Source: Phoronis australis (Eukaryota > Phoronida > Phoronidae). From it: 62,000 bases of DNA. The notes under the pieces were generated by a model. It worked only from the letters and a program-made list of their open reading frames with translations. It was not told where the DNA came from and searched no databases. The translations under genes and the position numbers were made by a program. Below, in pieces: positions 1-12,100 of this stretch (its first letter is position 1; each line of letters starts with the position of its first letter). The DNA lies in NCBI GenBank assembly GCA_002633005.1, contig NMRA01000124.1, positions 389,814 to 451,813 of the forward strand, in the 5' to 3' direction.

Positions 1-20
1 CCCCCCTAAATCCGCCTATG
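1..20 (-). repeat. End of a GGCGGATYY-type MITE cut by the window edge
   Basis: The first 20 bases read, in reverse complement, CATAGGCGGATTTAGGGGGG. This matches the CANNGGCGGATYY terminus of the elements at 147-309, 12363-12676 and 56326-56583. The rest lies outside the window. Confidence 0.6.
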
Positions 21-146
21 TAGAAGTACAAAAATCATGTGACCATCCAGTAAAATGTGGTCCCGAGACGGGCATCAGGAAAACGAAGTTGGATTATTCC
101 AAACTGTTATTATTTGATATTGCTGCTTTATAAAACCGAACGATAT

Positions 147-309
147 CATGGGCGGATCCAGGATTTTGAGTTGGGGGAGGGGGCAGGGCAAAGTATTAGC
201 CAGGATTTTGCCCGTCAGACATTCGAGCCCCCGAACTTCCCAATGGAATCTTGGAGAATTTTAGGGGGGAGCCATGACCCCCTTGGCCCCCTCTCTAAAT
301 CCGCCACTG
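147..309. mobile_element. MITE of the CANNGGCGGATYY family with 5-bp target-site duplication
   Basis: A 163-bp non-coding element. Its ends are CATGGGCGGATCC on the left and, in reverse complement, CAGTGGCGGATTT on the right. It is flanked on both sides by GATAT (142-146 and 310-314), a perfect 5-bp target-site duplication. G-runs follow the left terminus and C-runs precede the right one. It carries no transposase, so it would be mobilised in trans. The superfamily is not certain. Confidence 0.75.
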
Positions 310-2873
310 GATATTGCCGAGGGATAAAAGCTAGTTTTTGGTAGTCAGTGCAGAATGGTATCGAAAAGACTTCTTCTAATCATCACTTTTGTGAGACAGA
401 TGGACGAAATGCTGTGGCATTTGCGCCTGTTTAGCAACAAAACTGCCGGACTGTTTCAAATTAAACTCTGGGTGTACGCATTTAGAACAGAATTAAAATT
501 ATTTTCAAATTTTATTTACTTTTAACAACTTAAGTCATTCCATAGATAAAACTGCGCAAACATGCATTTTTGTTTCTCGTGGTAACATTAAAGATCATTT
601 CGCAAAATCCAATAATATTCTTATTTGCCCTTTAAAAACCTATAGTCAATGATAATAACTCGCGCAAAGTTTACTATATAAACGATTTTTTTAGATTTAG
701 CTGCTGCGTGATGCTTAATAGTATAACATAGAGATACTTATTCTAACCCAGTGTATATATCGATCTGAGCGATTTACCAAACGCATGGATTTTAACCTTA
801 CCTTTCCTTCTCTTTAGCTCTCGGCTAAACCAAACATGACCAGTTACCCCTACAAATAGGGTCTAGGCATTGTGAATGATTGTTTTATTTGTAGACATGG
901 CCGTCGGCCCAATGCACAACATACACACAAAACAAGTGTTATGCACACTTGTCAGCCGAGCAGCGCAAAAAGTAATCGGCTTCTTGAGGCATAATATTCA
1001 CAATCCACATCAGAAATTTTTATAACATGATTTATACACACGCTCTCACTCAAAAACTTAGCTCTGGTTTCAGAGAAGCGTCCCAAACTGACAAAGTGGT
1101 ATTCCTACTGGACAGGCCTACCATTCAGCGAGCACAATACATAAACATTTTTCTATACATTCCACATGTAGATGGCGGCCAATTTCCAATTAAAGCCAGC
1201 GAAGACGTGTGAAACGTTGCACAAACAAACTTGGAAGACAATCAATAGTTTTCAAGTTGAAATAGCACCTTAGCGTTTTAATAGTGTTTTAACTTAAAGA
1301 GTTAGAAACAATATCGCGCTGCCATCTTTGCAAAGCACAGTCTACACGTTGTTAGAAAATATGTATATGAACATGTACAAACGACTCTGGGCACGCTACT
1401 CCCCGGCTCAGCCAAATATCAGAGAAACCTTACATTTACAAGGAGTTACGGACAAAGGATGTTCAGTTATACTTATGTCTCCCATTTTCGTCAAGCAATT
1501 ATATTAAGCGGCTCTTGTACATTCCTGCGGCATATTTATAATTTTAAACAAGTATTTAATACAACTAACAAAGTATTTCGTATTCAGGGGATATCTGCCA
1601 CATTCACCCAAAACTACAGGGTTAGAGCAAGAGCAACCTGGACCTAAAGTAATATTACAAATATTACAACATTTTTTCTGAACTCTTGTCTTTGAAAACC
1701 CAAGCTTCGGTGCCATTATATTATGCAGGATGCGCATTATTAAATAAGTATAAGGCAAGTGGCGGTGACATGTTGCGACGTCTGATTTGCATTTTCAAAT
1801 CGTGTGACGCAGCTTTATTTGCTTGACAAGAGAGAGTTTTCGTCGCTTTCGACCATGACAATTTGGGCATAATGAAAATACCAAGAAATTAATTAGATAC
1901 AGTGTATCACAATTACCATCTCTCATAGAGGCTTGTAACGCGAAAAACATACTAAATCATGATTGAGCAATTCAAAAGTGATTCTCTACACATGAAACTG
2001 AATTTAACTTGTTCACCAGATATTTTTTACTGTTTTTCCGTAAAGACCTTGAATTTCTGTTGATGACAAAGCATTTTTCTCTTGGTTTCAAATTTAAAAA
2101 AGACCTGCCAATTATCGTTGGACAAATAGGTAAACGCTCCCACGTAAATTACGGGTCTTGACGTATTGAACCTGTTTAAATAACTGATAGGTTAAGAGTT
2201 TTTAGAGTTATAAGCATGCTAGTTTAACTGCCATTAAATTTGATAGTCCAGAGATACTGTTCTGTAGTTAAGATATTCTTTAACCCCCTTTTCACAATAG
2301 GGTTATGAATACTTTATGTCTTGGAAAAGTGTGAAGTTCCACTATAAGCATAAATATCAATTTGATACTACATATGATATATCTATACCATGTATTTGTA
2401 TGACCAGTTATTTAATAAATCCCCCGATTACCATTAATCGAGGTCGTTAACTGGTATGGACATTTTTTACCAAAACTTTGGTTTTGAAAAAGTGACTTAG
2501 AATGTCTTCATAGATATTGAGTTTCCTTTTCAGTTGGATTGATTTCTCCCCTTTAACTGCGACAGGGTCCCGTGTTTGTCAATTATCTGGCTTTTGATTG
2601 ACAGTAATAGCATCAATCAGCACATCAGGTATTCACGAGTACATTATGCCAATTTGGGATTCCCAAATTAACGTTACGTTGACTTTGTAGCTAAGAAAAC
2701 AAACAAACACGTAATTAATTTTACGTAATTGATTCCCAGCTCGGAAACAACAGAACCAAATTTGCAATTCGCTATGTAGCGCTTGTCAATCAATCAATGT
2801 TTTCGTAGACAACGGGGACTGACATTATAGAAGACGGCGAACTTTCAGTAAGACTAGATTTCACGAGTCAGAG
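310..2873 (+). other. Upstream region of copy 1 (promoter and 5'UTR not resolved)
   Basis: AT-rich sequence between the MITE and the start codon at 2874. It must hold the promoter and 5'UTR of copy 1, possibly with untranslated exons. I see no coding region, RNA gene or clear core promoter element in it. Confidence 0.4.
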
Positions 2874-3165
2874 ATGTATGTACCACTCTTACTCTATCTA
2901 ACCGGAATTCAAAGTTTGGCTGACGCCAGAAAATTCACAGTCGGTGTCTTAATTCCGACAACAGGCCCGTGGCCGATCGGGCGACAATCGGCCAGTGCGG
3001 CACTGATCGCAAGAGACGCTATAAACAGTGACCCCACATTGACTATGCTTCGCCGGGATAACCACACTGTTGATTTTGTGTGGAGGGACACTAAATGTGA
3101 TGCAAGTACTGGCCTTAAACATATCGTAGATATCTGGTCCAACAAAGGTGCAGACGCTCTGATTG
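2874..3165 (+). CDS. Copy 1 exon 1: signal peptide and start of ligand-binding domain
   Basis: ATG opens a hydrophobic leader ending near residue 18 (..SLADA), then a KFTVGVLIP strand typical of the first beta strand of ANF-receptor domains. It ends in phase 1 at a GTAAGT donor, inside the codon for Gly of the IGPAC motif that is completed in exon 2. Confidence 0.92.
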
Positions 3166-6100
3166 GTAAGTTGATCACTTAGTCATCTTGTGTTGAGATA
3201 ACAAGCATGTACACGGTGGCGGTTTACGGAGACGTAGGCTGCTCAAAAACAAAAAAAAATACAAATTGAGGAAGTTTTAGATAAAGTTTCCAACTCAAAC
3301 GTTTGAGAGCACTCGCTTGAGGAGACGTGTTTACAGAAATTTTCAAACTACTGTGAGGATAACAGGTTTATATTTGATATTCGACGTGCTTACGGCCATA
3401 CATCTGGGCCTGGGGTGTGATCTTCATCAAAATTATTTTTGGCATTTTCCATTCTACATTTGTGCGAACTCAAGATTAGTGTATAGCATTTTGTACTCCA
3501 ATGGCTTGTATGAATAATTGTCTAATCCTAGCTTGCACTTGATGATCCAGGTATTAAGGCTAAACGCGCAAGTGTGAACTCGAAATCCCTAGTTTTTGCT
3601 CAAATCTGGGGGTCATCAATTGCGAATTTGGACTACAAACTCATTTGCATAAACCGTAATGGACTCGAGCACAGAATAACAGAAACATATCTTGAGTTCA
3701 CAAAAATATAGAATATAATATGCCAAAGATAATTTCTTGTTCCATTTCGACTGCAAAGATTATACCCTGGGTCCTGCTAAAAGCTGTTGTGACCTACATG
3801 TTTCAAGTTATTTCCAGATAAGCACTTTGATTTTGAGGGTAAGTGTCCCCTTTATTTCTTTCCCAAAAATCAACAAAGAATATTGTAATAGAAAACGTCC
3901 AGTTGATGTACAGTCATAGAGAATCCCACACGAGTCTCAAGTTTCTGACATATGGGCAAAACCTACTGGAAATTTCGTCAAAATCCCGCCGCCGAAGATG
4001 GGTCCGTTTAAAAAGTTGTTTGCATGTCCTTTCGATTGGGAGTACGTACAGTTGCGACACCCGATTTGTCAGTCATAACCCGGCTCGCCACCTTCTTGGA
4101 ATTCCGGCATTTTTAATTGGCGCGCGTTTGGTTGTTTTATTGTTTTGCAGACGATAAAGCGCAAGGCGTATGCATTTCTACTTTGCACTACTTTGTGATT
4201 CGCCCATGTAATATCAAAAAATTACGTACTCGGTGTTATTAACCAGTCGTGTCGTAACACATTCCAGGTCATGTGAGAAATATTTCTCTCAGTTCTAATG
4301 GGCCGGACCTTTCCAGAACATGGACGTTTAAGCTGACGACTGTGTTGGCAGGTCAACAATTAATAACTTAAGATAAAAAGAATGTACTTGTCGCGGTTTG
4401 TTAAACTAAAAATAACACATTCAATCCAATAAAAATATAACCACAAATTATCCATGAAATATTATAATTGGTCATTTAATAGAAACCATCTTGACGCTGT
4501 CTATTAAAAAATATACACAATTAATCAAGATGTTTTGTTTGGCTATTGCTTTCTACTGAGTTTCTATTGGTTTACCAGATGACCTTGTGCAAGAACCTAC
4601 ACGAGCACAGTCAAGCATTAAAACCAGTATTTAAGTAACTTAATAGGGTCGAAATTATTTAATAAGTGAAATGGAAATAACATTGATTATCTTGAGACGA
4701 ATAAACTCATTTGTTGCTCAAAATACATGCATGCTAAACATAAATTATAAGTTAAAGTTGTATTGAAGATGCAGTTCGTCCTGTTAAGCGGGCTCAAAAT
4801 AAAAATCGAATGAGGTCTTTTAGACACATAAAACCGGTCTTGCGAAATTTTTACCGTGATAGGATTCTGTTTCCGTTACCAGCAAGAACATGGAAGCCAC
4901 CAGTGTGACTAAATAACACTTGAATCGGAGTTTATTGGGGTTGGCCAACCCTAAGATAGAGAATTCGAAAATGGCGCCCTCATTCGACGGTAATTCAAGA
5001 TCGGGTGAGCGTGGTAATGTTCTTCGGTTAAGAATTCAGAATTGAAAGCTAAACGTGCGAAAATGAAGCTTAAGGGCAAAATGTCAATATTTGGCCTCCG
5101 AGGTTTTCAAAGCTTCAGTCTTCCTATATGAATGGTGCCACTTTTGTTTCTGCAGGACCAGCATGTGACGCCATATGCGAACCTGGTGCACTCCTGGCGG
5201 CCGCATGGGAAATCCCCATGATTAGTTACGGGTGCATTTCCACAGTTTTAAGTGACAAAGGCACTTATCCAACATTTGCAAGGACGCTGCCCCCGAGCGA
5301 AAATTTGGACAGCATAATTTATGCTATCGCCACGCACTACAACTGGACGCGTATCGCCCTGGTACCATCAGCTGCCTACCACTGGACTTTGACGGCCGTT
5401 TTCCTCCAGGTAACCCATAGTTGTCTAAAATCTCTCACTATGACCATTCAATGGCGTTCAAACGACACGAATAATTTTATCCACAAAAAATTATAGCGAC
5501 GAGTACCTTTCAAGGAAACTCATCAACAGGCAGAATTTACAAACAAAATTTTCAAGTCGAACTGGAATTTGCCATACTTTAAAAAGTATTTTAGCATATT
5601 TTTAGAATCGAGGGTGTCTAAACCTTGTGTTCTACTTGTTGTCTTCCTTGTATTTTGTTTCTGGCGTTTATCAAAGAATTAACTTACGTCCATAAACGCG
5701 TTTTCTAGATCATTTCTATCTCCTTTAACATGACAGAAAATCTGAGACATTACGGATTCTTTGTTTTAACAGGATTCGTTGGAATCCTGGGGCCTTGACG
5801 TCACGTACGTCAGCATGTTTGAGGGTCAAATTAAGGAGACCCACTCGACCAGAACGGGCAAGTCTCACACTCAAGTGTTGAGCGAAGTCAAAGAGAAAGT
5901 GAGAGGTGAGTGCCGGAGCGGACCCAAAACTTTGCCAAAGGTGACCAATGAGGATACTGAAGCGCCTATAAAATACATTCACCGACCGCCCAGAGTTGTT
6001 TATAGCATATGTCGAAGGACTGAGTTTCATATCAAACCGTGGCCTTAAAAAATTTTCTGAATGAAAATTTCTCAAGTTTTTAAACAGTTCAAATAAAATC

Positions 6101-9100
6101 TCCAAACGTTGTTTTAGTGTCCCTCCACACCGCGTTCAGGCACTATGATGAGAGGACAATAGAATTACAAATTCAGGCTCCTATTTTAGTGGTTTGTATA
6201 GGTGTCCGTATAACAGCTGCTCACCTTCTTTAGTGTTCTTCCTGCTGTGTTACCCTGGAGACGCGCGCGACTTCATGATTCACGCCGACGAGTTGGAAAT
6301 GTTGAACGGAGATTACGCGTTTTTCACCACCGAAATGGTATACTCGTCTTTCCAAGGCGTTCAAACCTGGCAGGGAAATGACGGCAAAGACGAACAAGCG
6401 AAGCAGGCACTTGAAGGTAGTCAATTTGTAAAAAAATAATCAGGATGCGCCAGAGAAAGTACGTGCATTTTATTGAAAGTTGTTATCCATTTGTTTCACC
6501 ACTATCCACAATCTTTTAAACAAATTCTTCAAAAGTAATTTTCATTCGTTTTCGAAAAGACTATTGTTACAGTTTAGTTTTCAAAAACAAAATTAACACT
6601 TAGTCTTAATTCTTTACAGCCTAAATGTTTAGAATTAGTGCCATGGCATGATGACTTGAACATCAACATACAAGGCAATTTGTTATTAGATTTATGCTTT
6701 GGAAATTTACGAATCACCAATCGACAACTGTATTACCTTGCAGGTACGATCGACATCACTGTTTACGAGCCCAAACACCAGGGTGCGTATGCAAATTTTA
6801 TCACTGACGTCAAACGTCGAATGTCGGAACATCCGTTTTATATAGATTTCCCTCCAGGAGAAGGGGTAAGAGTTTTAACGAGTGGTTGTAATTTTCCAGA
6901 TCCTTTATAAGATACTCTATTGCCTATACCAAGCGCCACAAATATCTCACAAATATACCGGAGCCAAAATAAACTGTTTGACTCGCAATTTTACGGCTCA
7001 CAATTTAAAGATCAGTTTCATCGTGATGTATTCTCAGTGTTTAGAAACAATTCCGGCTACACCTCACATCACAATTCAAAACTTACTGATATGTAATATA
7101 TAATCATATTCTTTTTCAAATTAATATTATTTTGTGACGTATGATAAATCACTGGGTAGTCACTTTAGCAAACTTCAGAATTTATGGCGGGTGGATCTAA
7201 CGACTAAGTATTTAGAGACACGGAATTGAGAAAAGAGATTTAATTGGCAGCGCATTGCGTTTATACTCATGCTGACTTGGTTTGTTTCTGTATGGCGCGC
7301 GAATTCTCGACGACAAGATTTTTGCATGACATAATCGCAACTTTTTGAAATCTTGAGCATAGCGGTCATTGCTACACGTTCCCTACCGGAAATTTCCCTC
7401 GCTGTTGCGATTTGCGGTTCCTGCCAGTCATGCACAGCTAAGGCGGACCGTGAATGGGGGGAGGGGGGCACACCGAGAGGGAACGGCATCTACATGGGGT
7501 GGGGGGGGAGAGAAAATGAAATTGGCGGCTACCAGGAGAAAGAGGCGGCACAACAAAAATTGTTCGTTTTTCTTTTCAATGCTGCAAATCGTGGTCATCC
7601 TCCTGGGACTGGATATTCTTTTCCGGTGTGGTATGAACTGAACGTTTGTTATATTTTTGGGTGAAGTGGTCGAGTGCCTTACATAATTTCTGTTTTAAGT
7701 AATTATGAAAAAAGGAATTCCCATTTAAAATTTTAAACTGTGTTTTCTTTTCATGAATAGTGATCAATCTTGTAATATACCTGCGTCTCAAAACTGTGGA
7801 AGGCATTTGAATAAGAATAACTCCATAAATAGATGGTGTAAATCTAAACGCAACATAATCAAGGTGTGGGATATTTGAATCGAAAGACGTTTGAAAATTA
7901 CATTCTTTGAATGGACGCCATCGAGGCGAGAACACTCATTTGCTCTATTTCCCATGGAAGCCATTACGGTACCACACCTGAAATGTTACTCCGGGAAACA
8001 GCGTTTAAAAGTTTCGATAGATTGATATTTCTTAGTTTTAAGGTTATTTCAGCTTGTTGTTAGTCACGTGTGGATGTAGGAAGATGGTGCAACCTCTCGC
8101 ACGGCTGGTCAATTAAAACACCACTTCCCGAACCGCAACATCTCCCGTTTTGAAGACGTTCCCTGGTCCCCGCGCTCGCCAGACGTGATTCCAACAGATT
8201 TCTTTGTCTTGTGGGCACACTTATAAGAAAGAGTCTACTTATAAAAATCACGAACAACACCTGAGCATTGTTAGGACATCGGCTTAATGTATTAGGTGAT
8301 GTAATGGCTAATATGGCATATACAGCAACAGAGAATTTACGTGTTCATTTGTAGATTACGGCATTATTCAAACGCTAGGTGAATAAGCACTCCAACACCT
8401 CGATTATGCTGCAACAAGAAGTATTTAAATGCATCTTCTCTTTTTGGGTTGTTCATATTTGAAATGTGTCCTATAATTTTGAGGCACCTTATCCAATGTA
8501 TTTAGCTTACCGACGAACGAAACTTCTTTGTAGACGGACAGTCATGCTCCGTTGCTATATGACGCCATGATGTTGTACGCAGTGGCCCTGAATAAGACTA
8601 TAGCCGAAGTAGGAGACATTGAAAACGGCACTGAAGTCAGTAAACGCCTGTTCAACATATCTTTCAAAGGTAGGAACTAAATGGGACTATGCAACGAAGT
8701 TGTCCTTGACAGTTACGATAAATATGTTATGCTCAAGCAATTATTTGAAGTAAGGCCAAGCAAAATTGGTCATGTTTAAAGTCTCTGCAATGGGAACATT
8801 TTGGGCTTCAGTTGTTAAACCAATTTCGTGACCAACTGAACCACAGAGCCATTGTCACCCATTTGGCTTTAATAAAATTGAATCTCACAGCTTTTTTAGT
8901 GAAATCGACAGTCAATCCGAATAAAGATTTCCAATTATGGATTGCTTATTACCCAATCGCCTGTTTTTTGTTGGTGTAAATGGGACATTTCTTAGTTCGA
9001 GTTGGATTATTACAGTGGTTAGAGAGTTATTGGTATTGTATGTCTTTACTTTTCCATCCATATGGTTAACACGACTTCAACGCAACGTAAAAATGGGACG

Positions 9101-12100
9101 CAAATTTTGCAACCTGGAATTGTACAATTGTAATCAAATTGTTTAAGAAAAGTGTTCGATTTGAAAGTTAGAAATCTGTCTGTTATAGAAGACTTTCTAT
9201 TCACACTAAGAACAAAGTCTCCACAAAACCGTGATTCTGAGCTTTCATGTTAACGCTTACGTTTATTGGCTACTACAGTGCGGATGGCCGCATTGACCAC
9301 GAAGTGCAACGAAAGTAGAAACTGGCTCCAAAAATAAAATTCTGTGGAAAAGACTATTGAACATTCTATTCTAATGAACTTAATCGTATTGTTGTTTAAT
9401 TTGATGTTTGTATCTGATACGACTTGGATAGATAAACACAGAAAATGACGGAGCCGTAATGCCAGTACTAAGCTTTGATGTTACGATACAGGTGTTAACG
9501 GAAAACAGATTGTAATTGATCACAATGGCAACCGGTACCCGAATTACAATCTGAAGAATGTCGTCAACGGTTACTTTGTCGAAGTTGGAACATATAACGT
9601 TTCGTAAGTTTGCAGTCAGCAACCTAACCATAAATTTAGATGCATTGCATGGTGTAAGCCGATCTTCAATCCTGTGGTCTAGAGTCACGAAAGAGCTGCT
9701 TTCTCACTCACGTGTGACTGGATACTTTCTTGACGCTCTCGTCTCGTTTCCATATTGTCTTTCTTGGCATTTATAGCAAGTAGTTGAACTCAACCACAGT
9801 ACTGAATATCGCAATATACACAGTAGTGGGTAGAGTAGAAGATAGTCAAACAAGCGGTTTTGACTCTATTTAAATTTGTTATGTCAAAACAGGGATATAC
9901 GAAGACGACGAAATAATTGACATAAATGGCAACCACTTCCCAAATTATGTCATGAAGAACGTGGTGAACGGCCACTTTGAGGAAGTTGGGATTTACAACG
10001 TTTCGTAAGTCAGGCGATGCTCACAAACTTGCAGTTAATCTATGCTTGTTGTGGCTTTCTACCATGTATTAGTTACCATTTGAACTATTATCCAGTCGAT
10101 ATTCATAGATTTGCTTTTGCACATCATTACCTTCCGTGATCAGAACATTGTTACGCATTTATCCTAACAACCTTACGGAATCAAATGTGATAAAATGAGA
10201 GGCTCAGTCTCTGGCACTGTAAACGCGAGTCCACTTCACAATACTCATGACGTGTATTGCCGTGACGTTTTCCTGCCTAACCTCAAATGGTCTGTTTCTG
10301 TCAGAAAATACTTCAAGATGTATGTTTGAGAAAAAATTGTCATCTCTGATTTGGAAATGAAAGTTTCTTAAATTTGGCATTGTAATTTGACGCTTGAACT
10401 GAAGGGTGTAGATCACAACTTACATGCCGGAGAAATAGATACAACACTGATTTGACGTGACCTCAAACTTTTAGTCTTGTTTGGTATCCAAAGCTTCTTT
10501 TGCATGGTCTCTTTGAAAACAGAAAGCAAATACAGTAGAGATAAATCGCAAGTTCTGACATGGCCGATTACCATTCCACTTGATGATAGAGTTGGTGTCA
10601 TATGTGTGATGCAAAAACAACTGTGTTAAAGGCGAACCGATTGTTATCACTGGAATCAAAATTCAATTCAATTGTATTACTATGGAAACTAAAAAACTTG
10701 CAAGCTTGTTACGCATCACCTGGCAACTGATTTGTTTATTTTAAGTTGTTATAGTTAAAGTGCTGACTACTTTAGAAGGAAATTTCTTATCGTAAAGTTC
10801 TCGATCTTTCAGAATTCAAATGAAAGTCCGGAGTTCAATTCTTGTGCTCGAAGTCGAACTCGAATATATTTTTGACATTTTCTGTTCTACTTTCGTGCGA
10901 AATCAACCTATGTACTTTTTATTTTTGGTTAGAATATATTACGTTTTGCGTGGATGACTGTCTATTCTTTGTTTGTACTTGTTGAACGCAGCATTAAAGC
11001 TACAAAGTCCGAATCTGAACTCCAAGTTTCAGAGCTTTTATTCGAAATCTCGAATTGTTACTACAATTTGCAGCTCAACGAGTGGAAACTTGGCTAGACA
11101 CTGTCAAAACCAGGTTCAAATCGTACGCGCGCATGGTGGATGCACAAAATATACTCTTTAGGGATGGCGAGAAACTTCATATTCAGAAAATATTGTGGGA
11201 TAGCGCTGACCCCGACCACTACAGCCAACAAACATTGATCTACGATCAACAAAGGCCGCTTCATTTTGATAGTATTTCAATCAACCGGCCGCCCTGTTTA
11301 TCAAAACTGATAGCATCTATCCAAAATCAACTGCTACCTTACCGATCGCGCGTCTATTAAGACTTTCTGTCTTCTGGATTGGGAGCTGTACTTCACGGTA
11401 TCCCACGAATCTGTGCTCTGAAATGAGCACGCATAGATTTTGCTACTCTTGAGGGGTTATTTGTCAATACTCTTCCTTGTGTCTTCCCTTTCTTCAAAAA
11501 GTGTCTTCATTTTCTTCAAAAATTTATTTGTTTTGTAATTCAAGACTTAGGCTTTTGGGCACAGACAAGAAAATAACTACTTTGAAATCATGAATTTCGC
11601 CATTACCCACTTTGTCAAATCATGAGACAACCTCTGGCGCTGGAGTTTCTGACTAAATTTTAACTCTGAGAATCTTTTATGACATTAATCTAAGCATATG
11701 AATGTACTTTGAATGTGGATGTGAGCACGGAATATTGTATTTGTTTAGTGGCAGCGACAATAACCGACTGCGGATTACTGATAATATCATATTGTGGCCA
11801 GGGGGAGGTCGGAATCCACCCCTGGGTCGACCAAGATGTGGGTGGCAAGGAGAATACTGTTTAGTACAAGACAATTCACAAAGTGAGTAATGGGTCTTCA
11901 ATATAACTTTTTAACTAGGTTTCTTTGTTATAAGTAAACACTTCATCATTTTGGAATTCATCATGAGTGTTTCGATTTTGTAAAGCAAAATACGTTAATC
12001 TGTATACCATCAGGTGACAGTAAGTTGATCGAATGAGAAACTGTTTAAACAGCGTCTGTTTAAAAAGATGCACACTCTTTATGAACAGATATTAGAACGA

